Assembly (NCBI GenBank): GCA_029857925.1
Contig: JAOUGF010000203.1
Coordinates: 1 to 5,137 of the forward strand
Length of the DNA: 5,137 nt
Origin: Gammaproteobacteria bacterium
GTDB taxonomy: Bacteria > Pseudomonadota > Gammaproteobacteria > S012-40
Direction: 5' to 3'
Positions 1 through 5,137 of this stretch are shown here, in pieces (position 1 is the first letter of the stretch; every line of letters begins with the position of its first letter). Below the pieces are notes generated by a model. It ran no database searches and was not told the origin of the DNA. It saw nothing but the letters and a program-made list of their open reading frames with translations. A program made the translations under genes and the position numbers.

Positions 1-1
1 G

Positions 2-2281
2 GCGGGAGAATACGCGGGTGCCGAGAAGGCCTATCGGGCGGTAATTGCCAACGGTACGCGCACACAATACTACCTAAACGCCTTATACAAACTAGGTTGG
101 TCAATCTTTAAACAGGAGCGTTTTTTCCCTGCGATTGACGTCTTTCTGGTCTTGTACGACGAGCTACACATGCCAGATGATCCGTTTGTCTCGAAGGTGC
201 AATACGATGCCGGTGCGAGCGAGATGCGTCGTGATTTGATCAACGTGATCACCCTAAGCTTCGCCTATAGTAAAGGCGCGGAGGGTTTGCCTGAGTATTT
301 TCGCGCCCGGCCAGCGCGCGCGGATCAAGCCGTCTTTTATCAATATGTGGTGAACAACTATCTGAAACAAGAACGCTATAAAGAAGCCGCTGAAGTGTGT
401 CAGGCCTATGTGCAAACATTTCCGGTGAGCGCGGAGGCCGTGCGCTTTCAATTGCGTGTGATTGATATTTATGAGATGAGCAAGCAAACGACGTTGCTGT
501 GGGTGAGTCGGGCGCAATTTGCCGAAAAATTTAATCCCACGTCTAATTTTTGGCGTTTACAGGATACAGCGACGCAGAGTGAATTGAGTGAAAAGCTGGG
601 TAAGGTGGTTACTCAGTTGGCGGCGTTCCATCACGCTCAGGCGCAGGCCACGCATCGCGCGGAGCACGCAGTTGAGGCGATCAAGTGGTATAAGAACTAT
701 CTGGCGTGGTTTCAGAGCGCTGCGGATATCGGAAATGTTAATTTTTTGCTGGCGGAGTTGTTGTTTGAGCAAGGACAATATGCGGAGGCGATGAAAGAAT
801 ATACGCGCACTGCGTATGAGGCGGGTGAGCATCCAAAGGCTGTAGAGGCCGGGTATGCACTGACCGTAACCTTGGAAAAGCTGGCGCAACTGGCCAAAGA
901 TGCCCAAAAACCTGCGTGGCGGCGCCAATCGGCGTTGGGGGGGTTGCGATTCGCGAAATATTTCCCGCATGACACACGTGTGCCTATGGTGCTGGCACAT
1001 AGCGCGGAATTGTTTCTGGAGCTTGGGGATGTTGCGCAAGCGAAGGCGGTCGCTGAAGGTCTGTTGCAAAAAGACTCGAAAAATATTCAGGCGCAATATC
1101 GCAAATCGGCGTTGTTGGTGTCCGCGCAGGTGGCGACGCAGGAGAATAATCTAGAAGGCGCTGAGCAATACTATCGTGCCGCATTGGCGTTGAGTGATGG
1201 GAAAAATAAGCTTGATGCTGACGCACGGGAACGCATGGCGACAATCGCTTTTAAACGTGCAGAACAACGATTAACTGCCGGCGACTTGACCGGAGCGATT
1301 ACAGGGTTTACAAAAGTCACGCTGGAGGGGGGTGGCACTTCCGTCGCACCCGTGGCGTTGTTTAATGCCGCGACGGTATTGCTGCAACAAGAAAAATGGG
1401 CGGAAGCGGCAGCGTTGCTGGAAGAGTTTCGGGGGCGTTTCCCGCGGCATGAGCTGCGTTCGGGCGTTAGTGAAAAGCTTGCACTGGCTTACATTCGGTT
1501 AGGACAAAACGCCAAAGCGGCGACAGAATATGACGCAGTGGAGCAGCAGTCGCAAGATCAGGAAACCAAACGCTTGGCGGCTTGGCAAGCGGCGGAATTG
1601 TGGGCGGCCGATAAGAAACTGGATAAAGCGATTGCGGCTTATGAACGTTTTCGACAGCGGTATGTTGAACCCAAAGACATGCATCTGCATGCGACCATTC
1701 GTTTGGCCAATTTGTACAATATCACTCGTCAGAATAGTTTCGAAGAAACCGCAAAAGCTGCGGTTGCGTTGGGATTGTCTCAACGAAGTATGCTTTCCGC
1801 CGCGGACCTGAGCGAACTCAGTAAATTGGCCCTAATGTTGGCTGACAAGCGATTTGACACGTTTAATACGATTAAACTTACGTTACCGCTCAAAAAGAGC
1901 TTAGCTCGGAAAAAACAAGCGATGGATGTCGCACTGGCGGCGTATGGGCGTGTTGGTGAGTTCGCGGTGGGTGAGGCGATCACCGGGAGCACGCACCGGG
2001 TGGCGGAGTTGTATCAATGGTTTGGCCGGGAAATATTGTCATCCGAACGACCCAAAAGGTTATCAAAGGATGAACGTGAACAATACGATTTACAGTTGGA
2101 AGAAGAGGCGGTGCCGTTCGAGGAAAAGGCCATTGCTTTGTACGAAGCGAATGTGGGCCGCGCCAAAGACGGATTGTACGATGTGTGGGTGCAACGCAGC
2201 TTTGCTGCGTTGAAACAATTGAAACCGGCGCGCTATTCAAAGGCGGAACGCAGTGAATCCGTATTTGCGACCATCGACTAA
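2..2281 (+). CDS. Large periplasmic TPR-repeat protein, GltD/AgmU-like (5' end outside window)
   Basis: The reading frame is open from base 2 to the TAA at 2279-2281, giving 759 visible residues. The start and any signal peptide lie upstream, so this is a partial gene. Most of the chain is helical-repeat sequence with TPR-type hairpins (aromatic/Gly/Ala spacing, e.g. LLFEQGQYAEAMKEY). The clearest repeats fall near visible residues 1-49, 109-141, 243-274, 328-360, 408-442, 450-482, 486-516 and 524-555. The last ~130 residues are not TPR-like. They hold a charged segment (SERPKRLSKDEREQYDLQLE, then PFEEKAIALYE and GLYDVWVQRS) of a kind I associate with long TPR proteins beside ExbB/ExbD genes. 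TPRs bind proteins, so a scaffold role is likely. By its place ahead of a TPR lipoprotein, a small secreted protein and ExbB-ExbD-ExbD, it resembles Myxococcus GltD (AgmU). That equivalence, and the periplasmic location, are inferred. The gene overlaps the next one by 29 bases. Confidence 0.9.
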   Translation, partial: AGEYAGAEKAYRAVIANGTRTQYYLNALYKLGWSIFKQERFFPAIDVFLVLYDELHMPDDPFVSKVQYDAGASEMRRDLINVITLSFAYSKGAEGLPEYFRARPARADQAVFYQYVVNNYLKQERYKEAAEVCQAYVQTFPVSAEAVRFQLRVIDIYEMSKQTTLLWVSRAQFAEKFNPTSNFWRLQDTATQSELSEKLGKVVTQLAAFHHAQAQATHRAEHAVEAIKWYKNYLAWFQSAADIGNVNFLLAELLFEQGQYAEAMKEYTRTAYEAGEHPKAVEAGYALTVTLEKLAQLAKDAQKPAWRRQSALGGLRFAKYFPHDTRVPMVLAHSAELFLELGDVAQAKAVAEGLLQKDSKNIQAQYRKSALLVSAQVATQENNLEGAEQYYRAALALSDGKNKLDADARERMATIAFKRAEQRLTAGDLTGAITGFTKVTLEGGGTSVAPVALFNAATVLLQQEKWAEAAALLEEFRGRFPRHELRSGVSEKLALAYIRLGQNAKAATEYDAVEQQSQDQETKRLAAWQAAELWAADKKLDKAIAAYERFRQRYVEPKDMHLHATIRLANLYNITRQNSFEETAKAAVALGLSQRSMLSAADLSELSKLALMLADKRFDTFNTIKLTLPLKKSLARKKQAMDVALAAYGRVGEFAVGEAITGSTHRVAELYQWFGREILSSERPKRLSKDEREQYDLQLEEEAVPFEEKAIALYEANVGRAKDGLYDVWVQRSFAALKQLKPARYSKAERSESVFATID
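2240..2246 (+). promoter_or_regulatory. Ribosome-binding site for the TPR lipoprotein gene (decides GTG start)
   Basis: AAGGCGG, one mismatch from AAGGAGG, lies six bases before GTG 2253 and inside the coding sequence of the upstream TPR gene. It supports the GTG start, which is also the one that yields a lipoprotein signal, and implies translational coupling with the upstream gene. Confidence 0.65.
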
Positions 2282-2903
2282 GATCGGCTTGGCGAGCCTA
2301 TGCCTCGCGATGTATGCATGCGCAGGAGGCGCCGCACGGCAGCCGGAGGCCCTGCCTCACAAGCAGGTGTCGGAGAAAAAAGAAAACGCACTGAAATCAT
2401 CTTCACGCGATACGGGGCATTCCGTCGAATTGCAACGCCTCTACGCGCAGGCGGTGGCGGCTTTGCGCCAGAACCGCGACGCGGATGCTGAGCGGGACTT
2501 TAAGCAAATTGTAAAGGCACAGCCCGATTATACAGGCCCCTATGCAAACCTCGCAGTTCTATACCGAAAGCAAGGGCGATTGGATGATGCGGAGCGCGTA
2601 CTCGTGGATGCATTGGCGCGCAATCCCAAACGGGTCGAATACCTCAATTTGTTAGGCGTGGTTAAGCGACAGCAAGGGCAGTTCGAGGCTGCGGCCCACG
2701 CCTACGAGCGTTGCTTAGATGTAGATCAAAGCTTTGCCGATGCGCACTACAATTTGGGTATATTATACGATTTGTATCTCAGGGACTATCCTAAGGCAGT
2801 ACAGCATTATCAGCAGTTTTTGCGCTTGACAGGCGCTGAAAGCAAAGAGGTGCGTGTTTGGCTGGATGATTTGAAGGCGCGTATGCATGCCAGTGGCGAT
2901 TGA
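2253..2903 (+). CDS. Small TPR outer-membrane lipoprotein, GltE/AglT-like
   Basis: A 216-residue protein. The GTG start lies inside the end of the preceding gene and is supported by an AAGGCGG site six bases upstream and by the export signal that follows. The N-terminus has basic residues (R6, K10), a hydrophobic stretch (residues 11-22) and a cysteine at position 23 in LAMYAC-AGG, consistent with a type II (lipoprotein) signal. Met at -3 and Tyr at -2 are not the textbook lipobox. Ala at +2 would not retain it in the inner membrane, so an outer-membrane anchor is expected. A low-complexity polar linker (about 27-56) is followed by four TPR units, about 57-91, 92-126, 127-161 and 162-197, with classic motifs such as YANLAVLYRKQGRLDDAE and HYNLGILYDLY. 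In the Agl-Glt system the matching protein is GltE (AglT), a TPR outer-membrane lipoprotein. PilF-type lipoproteins have similar architecture, but the neighbours here argue against a pilus role. Confidence 0.88.
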   Translation: MNPYLRPSTKIGLASLCLAMYACAGGAARQPEALPHKQVSEKKENALKSSSRDTGHSVELQRLYAQAVAALRQNRDADAERDFKQIVKAQPDYTGPYANLAVLYRKQGRLDDAERVLVDALARNPKRVEYLNLLGVVKRQQGQFEAAAHAYERCLDVDQSFADAHYNLGILYDLYLRDYPKAVQHYQQFLRLTGAESKEVRVWLDDLKARMHASGD

Positions 2904-2905
2904 AA

Positions 2906-2911
2906 ACGAGG
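2906..2911 (+). promoter_or_regulatory. Ribosome-binding site for the small secreted protein (decides ATG 2917)
   Basis: ACGAGG lies five bases before ATG 2917, within the 13-base gap after the lipoprotein stop codon. It favours 2917 over the in-frame ATG at 2887, which lacks an equally good site and would bury the signal peptide. Confidence 0.6.
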
Positions 2912-2916
2912 TCGAT

Positions 2917-3210
2917 ATGGCGAGAATGGTCATTATTTTGTTGTTGCTTTTTGGCGCGACGTGGGTGGAAGCCGCAGAGGAGGCGCCGACTTCCGGTGTC
3001 GGTATGACGGTCTTCGGGAATCGTGAGGCACCGAAGTCTATGGTGATCATCCCTTGGCGCGACGCAGTGTCCTCCGAAATGTCCGGGATAAAAATCGAGA
3101 GCGTATTGTCTGAAGAGTTGACGCCGATAGAGCCTGAGCAGTTCAGGCGCAAAATTGAGTTGCACAATGTATTGCAACGTTCCGTTCCGGGTTCCGCGGC
3201 GGCGAATTAG
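2917..3210 (+). CDS. Small secreted protein with PW motif, GltF-like
   Basis: A 97-residue protein. ATG 2917 is preferred because a GAGG ribosome-binding site sits five bases upstream and it places a signal peptide at the N-terminus. An ATG at 2887 in the same frame would add ten polar residues before the signal. Residues 4-17 are hydrophobic (MVIILLLLFGATWV), with likely signal-peptidase cleavage after VEA (residue 19), leaving about 78 residues in the periplasm. The mature part has a motif at residues 34-48 (GNREAPK...IIPWR) and a C-terminal charged segment at 64-84 (LSEELTPIEPEQFRRKIEL). There are no cysteines and no further membrane segment. I recognise no enzymatic domain. Its place between a TPR lipoprotein and the ExbB gene matches Myxococcus GltF, a small periplasmic component, but the assignment rests on order, size and export signal only. 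Confidence 0.78.
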   Translation: MARMVIILLLLFGATWVEAAEEAPTSGVGMTVFGNREAPKSMVIIPWRDAVSSEMSGIKIESVLSEELTPIEPEQFRRKIELHNVLQRSVPGSAAAN

Positions 3211-3226
3211 CGGTGTATTTACGAGT

Positions 3227-3232
3227 GAGAGG
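3227..3232 (+). promoter_or_regulatory. Ribosome-binding site for the ExbB-like gene
   Basis: GAGAGG lies five bases before ATG 3238. The alternative in-frame GTG at 3232 overlaps this site and so is unlikely to be the start. The surrounding 27-base gap holds no visible promoter or terminator. Confidence 0.65.
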
Positions 3233-3237
3233 TGGTC

Positions 3238-3873
3238 ATGGATAGTGTTACGACAGTGATTCGATTTTTCCAAGAAGGGGGCATTTTTATGTACCCTATC
3301 ATGTTGATTCTGGCGGGCGGACTCGCGATCGCGATAGAACGCTATGTGTTTTTGTGGCAGGCGCGTCGTGTGAATTTGGCCTATTGGCAACGCGTGTACC
3401 CGTTGCTCAACGACGCGCGTTTTAATGAAGCGCAGGAGTTGAGTATGAGCGGAGTTGCACTCAGTCACGTCGTGAATTATGGTTTGCGCCGTCTGCGCGC
3501 CAATGGTAACGCACTGGATGTTGAGGCGGCATTGCAGGAGGGCTTGATGGAAGTGATGCCAAGCATCGAGAAACGCACGCATTACCTTGCCACCTTTGCA
3601 AATGTCGCGACATTGTTGGGCTTGTTGGGCACGATTATCGGGTTGATCGAGGCATTTACGGCGGTCGCCCATGCCGATCCCGCGCAGAAGGCCGATTTGT
3701 TATCTTCAAGCATTTCCGTCGCGATGAATACCACGGCATTTGGATTGATTGTTGCGATTCCCTTGGTGTTGATCTATACGATGTTACAGGCCAAAACAAC
3801 GGAGATTATCGACGGGATCGAGACCTCCGCCGTGAAATTTGTTAATTTGGTCGCCACGCGGCAATCCAAGTAA
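3238..3873 (+). CDS. MotA/TolQ/ExbB-family proton channel protein, AglR-like
   Basis: A 211-residue inner-membrane protein with the three-helix layout of the family: TM1 about 17-38 (after the GGIFMYPIMLI start), a long cytoplasmic loop 39-116, TM2 about 117-140 and TM3 about 156-183. Family signatures are plain: ERYVFLW at the end of TM1, GLLGTIIGLIEAF in TM2 and the TTAFGLIVAIP stretch in TM3. T132 and T166 line up by eye with pore threonines T148 and T181 of E. coli ExbB. The position matching E. coli E176 is V161 here. Members form pentamers around an ExbD dimer and use the proton gradient to drive movement. ATG 3238 is chosen over GTG 3232 because the GAGAGG site sits five bases ahead of it. 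The two ExbD genes follow at once, an arrangement like aglR-aglQ-aglS, so the partner is probably the downstream TonB-like protein and not a separate iron-uptake TonB. Confidence 0.94.
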   Translation: MDSVTTVIRFFQEGGIFMYPIMLILAGGLAIAIERYVFLWQARRVNLAYWQRVYPLLNDARFNEAQELSMSGVALSHVVNYGLRRLRANGNALDVEAALQEGLMEVMPSIEKRTHYLATFANVATLLGLLGTIIGLIEAFTAVAHADPAQKADLLSSSISVAMNTTAFGLIVAIPLVLIYTMLQAKTTEIIDGIETSAVKFVNLVATRQSK

Positions 3874-3877
3874 AGGA
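3873..3877 (+). promoter_or_regulatory. Ribosome-binding site overlapping the ExbB stop codon
   Basis: AAGGA begins at the last base of the TAA stop (3871-3873) of the ExbB-like gene and lies seven bases before ATG 3885 of the first ExbD-like gene. Ribosomes ending on the channel gene would sit over the next start region, which could help balance subunit amounts. Confidence 0.6.
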
Positions 3878-3884
3878 ACGACAA

Positions 3885-4379
3885 ATGTTGCGCACCCGCA
3901 TGCGAAGACGCAGTCACGCGGCGCCGGAATTAGACATCACCGCGTTTATGAATTTAATGGTGGCGCTGGTACCGTTTCTTTTGATTACTGCAGTATTCTC
4001 GCATATCAGCGTGTTGGAGCTGGCCCTGCCCCAAGTGGGCGCTACCGCAGTAGAAGACACGGACGCCGCGGTCTTGGAGATCATCCTTAGGCGTGAACTG
4101 ATCGAGATACGTTCCGGGCGCGGTGTATCCCCGCAACTATTGGCGAAGACGGGGCAGGGTTATGATTTCGCCGGTATGGGCCGCATGCTTGCGCAATATA
4201 AGGCCAGCCACCCGCAGAAACGGGATGTTATTATTTTGGCCGAATCCGACGTCGTGTATGACGATATTGTGCATGCTATGGATTTTTCTCGTGCGTTAGT
4301 CACGCGCAGCGGGCAACTAGAATTGTTTCCCGAGGTGACAGTGGGTGAGGCTCCTCCCAGGGCGGAGGGTGGCAGGTGA
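3885..4379 (+). CDS. ExbD/TolR-family protein 1, AglQ-like, with Asn in place of the TM aspartate
   Basis: A 164-residue protein with a short basic cytoplasmic N-terminus (residues 1-10), one membrane helix (about 18-40) and a periplasmic domain containing the typical ExbD segment around residues 114-135 (DVIILAESDVVYDDIVHAMD). The helix begins ELDITAFMNLMVALVPFLL. Lined up by eye with the ExbD/TolR pattern E-x-N-x-T-P-F-x-D, Pro becomes A20 and the key Asp becomes N23 (AAT, 3951-3953), while Asp appears at 17 where Asn is usual. The normal proton-carrying side chain is therefore absent at its standard place. ATG 3885 follows an AAGGA site that overlaps the stop codon of the ExbB-like gene, suggesting coupled translation. 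The gene ends in a four-base overlap with the second ExbD-like gene. It most likely forms a heterodimer with that protein inside the channel pentamer (inference). Confidence 0.92.
   Translation: MLRTRMRRRSHAAPELDITAFMNLMVALVPFLLITAVFSHISVLELALPQVGATAVEDTDAAVLEIILRRELIEIRSGRGVSPQLLAKTGQGYDFAGMGRMLAQYKASHPQKRDVIILAESDVVYDDIVHAMDFSRALVTRSGQLELFPEVTVGEAPPRAEGGR
4364..4368 (+). promoter_or_regulatory. Ribosome-binding site for the second ExbD-like gene (decides GTG start)
   Basis: A perfect GGAGG core lies seven bases before GTG 4376 and within the end of the first ExbD-like gene. It supports the GTG start in the GTGA stop/start overlap. Confidence 0.7.
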
Positions 4380-4879
4380 AACGTTTTCGGCTATTCGAGG
4401 AACGTCGGGAACGCCGTCGTGAACAGGCTAAACACGTTATGTCCATCAATTTGGTCTCGATGATGGATATCTTTACTATACTTGTGTTTTTTCTACTAGT
4501 GAATACCGGAGACGTTGAAGTATTGCCTGGTAAAACCGGTGTCAAGTTGCCAGAGTCTACTGCCCAAGAAAAGCCAAAGCAGACATTGGTAATTCTAATT
4601 AATGCGCAAGGTGTCTTTATTCAAGGCCGGAAATTGGCGGCAATGGAGACGCTGCTTACCGAAGAGGCGTCACTGATAAAAGCCCTGCGTACCGAACTCG
4701 AATACCATCGTCAAAAAAATGTAGAGGGCAAACGCGCTGATTTTAACGGTGCGGTGACCATCATTGGCGACAAGAATCTACCGTTTAAAGTCTTGAAAAA
4801 GATCATGCTGACCTGTGCAGACGCGCAATATGGCAATATTTCTTTGGCCGTACAGCAGAAGGCGGCGGGACATGGTTAG
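4376..4879 (+). CDS. ExbD/TolR-family protein 2, AglS-like, with the TM aspartate
   Basis: A 167-residue protein starting at GTG 4376 in a GTGA overlap with the previous stop; a GGAGG site seven bases upstream supports that start. The cytoplasmic N-terminus is strongly charged (nine Lys/Arg and four Glu in the first 20 residues). One membrane helix follows (about 24-43, NLVSMMDIFTILVFFLLV) with Asp at position 31 (GAT, 4466-4468), the place of the essential proton-carrying Asp in ExbD/TolR. The periplasmic domain runs from about 46 to the end. It has a first strand region near 69-85 (TLVILINAQGVFIQG), a charged helix near 94-115 and the ExbD-type segment GDKNLPFKVLKKIM near 131-144. It is clearly diverged from the first ExbD-like protein, so this is a long-standing pair and not a recent duplication. 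It is probably the proton-conducting partner of the motor. Confidence 0.92.
   Translation: MKRFRLFEERRERRREQAKHVMSINLVSMMDIFTILVFFLLVNTGDVEVLPGKTGVKLPESTAQEKPKQTLVILINAQGVFIQGRKLAAMETLLTEEASLIKALRTELEYHRQKNVEGKRADFNGAVTIIGDKNLPFKVLKKIMLTCADAQYGNISLAVQQKAAGHG
4859..4865 (+). promoter_or_regulatory. Ribosome-binding site for the TonB-like gene
   Basis: AAGGCGG, the same variant used by the lipoprotein gene, lies six bases before ATG 4872 and inside the end of the second ExbD-like gene. It supports the eight-base overlap between these genes. Confidence 0.6.
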
Positions 4880-5137
4880 GGTCACTGCAACTGCACATCA
4901 CGTCACATTTGAGCTGGGGATGTTGTTTCCCGATCAAGAGGCGCGTTTTCGTCGCGTATGGCAGCGCGTAGTGTTTTTATTTTTAGTGCTAGGTTTTGTG
5001 GTGCCATGGTTGCCGGTGCGCGAACAAACGCGTGAAAAACAAGAAGCGGTGCCGCCGCGCTTGGCAAAATTACTGATTCAAAAGCAACAGACGCCTCCGC
5101 CCAAGCCGGAGCCCATCGGGCAGGCTAAGCCGAAGGA
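4872..5137 (+). CDS. TonB / AgmX-PglI-like energy-transducing arm (3' end outside window)
   Basis: The frame is open from ATG 4872 to the window edge, giving 88 whole codons. It overlaps the previous gene by eight bases and has an AAGGCGG site six bases before the ATG. The layout is a short cytoplasmic N-terminus (1-32, with a basic end FRRVWQR), a single membrane helix (about 33-49, VVFLFLVLGFVVPWLPV) and a periplasmic part that turns Pro/Lys/Gln-rich from residue 61 (PPRLAKLL, then QTPPPKPEP). This is the start of a TonB-like transducer. In proteobacterial clusters with ExbB-ExbD-ExbD and TPR genes the usual family carries an AgmX/PglI C-terminal domain, as in Myxococcus GltG and GltJ. That C-terminus is not visible, so the subfamily is inferred from context. 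No FHA or zinc-ribbon domain fits in the short N-terminus. It would link the motor to periplasmic or outer-membrane partners. Confidence 0.82.
   Translation, partial: MVRVTATAHHVTFELGMLFPDQEARFRRVWQRVVFLFLVLGFVVPWLPVREQTREKQEAVPPRLAKLLIQKQQTPPPKPEPIGQAKPK

Noticed and set aside
152..154. TTG as start of the large TPR gene
   Set aside because: The same frame is open to the window edge and codes for TPR-like sequence before this point, so the gene starts upstream of the window.
557..1096. Minus-strand open frame of 179 codons
   Set aside because: It lies wholly within the TPR repeats of the first gene, is Arg/Leu/Gln-rich and has no motif; it is a shadow of the plus-strand coding sequence.
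2887..2889. ATG as start of the small secreted protein
   Set aside because: It would overlap the lipoprotein gene and put ten polar residues before the signal peptide; ATG 2917 has a better-placed ribosome-binding site.
3232..3234. GTG as start of the ExbB-like gene
   Set aside because: It overlaps the probable ribosome-binding site for ATG 3238 and adds only two residues.
3183..3237. Possible terminator or promoter between the secreted-protein and ExbB-like genes
   Set aside because: The GC-rich stretch CCGCGGCGG has no good stem followed by a T-run, and no convincing -35/-10 pair fits in the gap.
2791..3672. Long minus-strand open frame of 293 codons
   Set aside because: It runs antisense across three well-supported plus-strand genes, has His/Arg/Gln-rich composition typical of a reverse-frame shadow, and shows no recognisable domain.
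3238..5137. Ordinary iron-uptake exbB-exbD-tonB or tol-pal operon
   Set aside because: There are two diverged ExbD genes, one lacking the key Asp, and upstream TPR and small secreted genes. No TolA, TolB, Pal or YbgC gene is present and the ExbB lacks the usual glutamate.

Overview
The window is a single, tightly packed plus-strand operon with no gene on the other strand and no non-coding gap longer than 27 bases. Both ends cut through a gene, so the operon continues in both directions. Base composition looks moderate (around half G+C by eye), TTG is heavily used for leucine, and the proteins are typical of Gram-negative double-membrane envelopes. A proteobacterium, most likely gammaproteobacterial, fits best. 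I cannot name the genus.

Layout from left to right: (1) 2-2281, the C-terminal 759 residues of a large periplasmic tetratricopeptide-repeat (TPR) protein; (2) 2253-2903, a small TPR outer-membrane lipoprotein starting at GTG inside the end of gene 1; (3) 2917-3210, a 97-residue secreted protein with a GNREAPK...IIPWR motif; (4) 3238-3873, a MotA/TolQ/ExbB-family proton-channel subunit; (5) 3885-4379, a first ExbD/TolR-family protein; (6) 4376-4879, a second ExbD/TolR-family protein; (7) 4872-5137 and beyond, the start of a TonB/AgmX/PglI-like protein with one membrane segment followed by a Pro/Lys-rich periplasmic stretch. Gaps and overlaps are -29, +13, +27, +11, -4 and -8 bases, and genes 2-7 each have a recognisable ribosome-binding site.

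The gene order TPR protein / TPR lipoprotein / small periplasmic protein / ExbB / ExbD / ExbD / TonB-like matches, by order and protein type, the core of the Myxococcus xanthus Agl-Glt gliding machinery (GltD-GltE-GltF, AglR-AglQ-AglS, GltG). Simpler relatives of that machinery have been described in non-gliding proteobacteria. The likely working model is an inner-membrane proton-driven motor (genes 4-6) that moves a periplasm-spanning arm (gene 7), which pulls on TPR scaffolds in the periplasm and outer membrane (genes 1-3). The cargo or function in this organism cannot be read from the sequence.

The most notable details are an apparent division of labour between the two ExbD proteins (the first has Asn where the proton-carrying Asp normally sits, the second keeps the Asp), an ExbB that lacks the usual third-helix glutamate, and the small conserved-looking secreted protein of unknown role.
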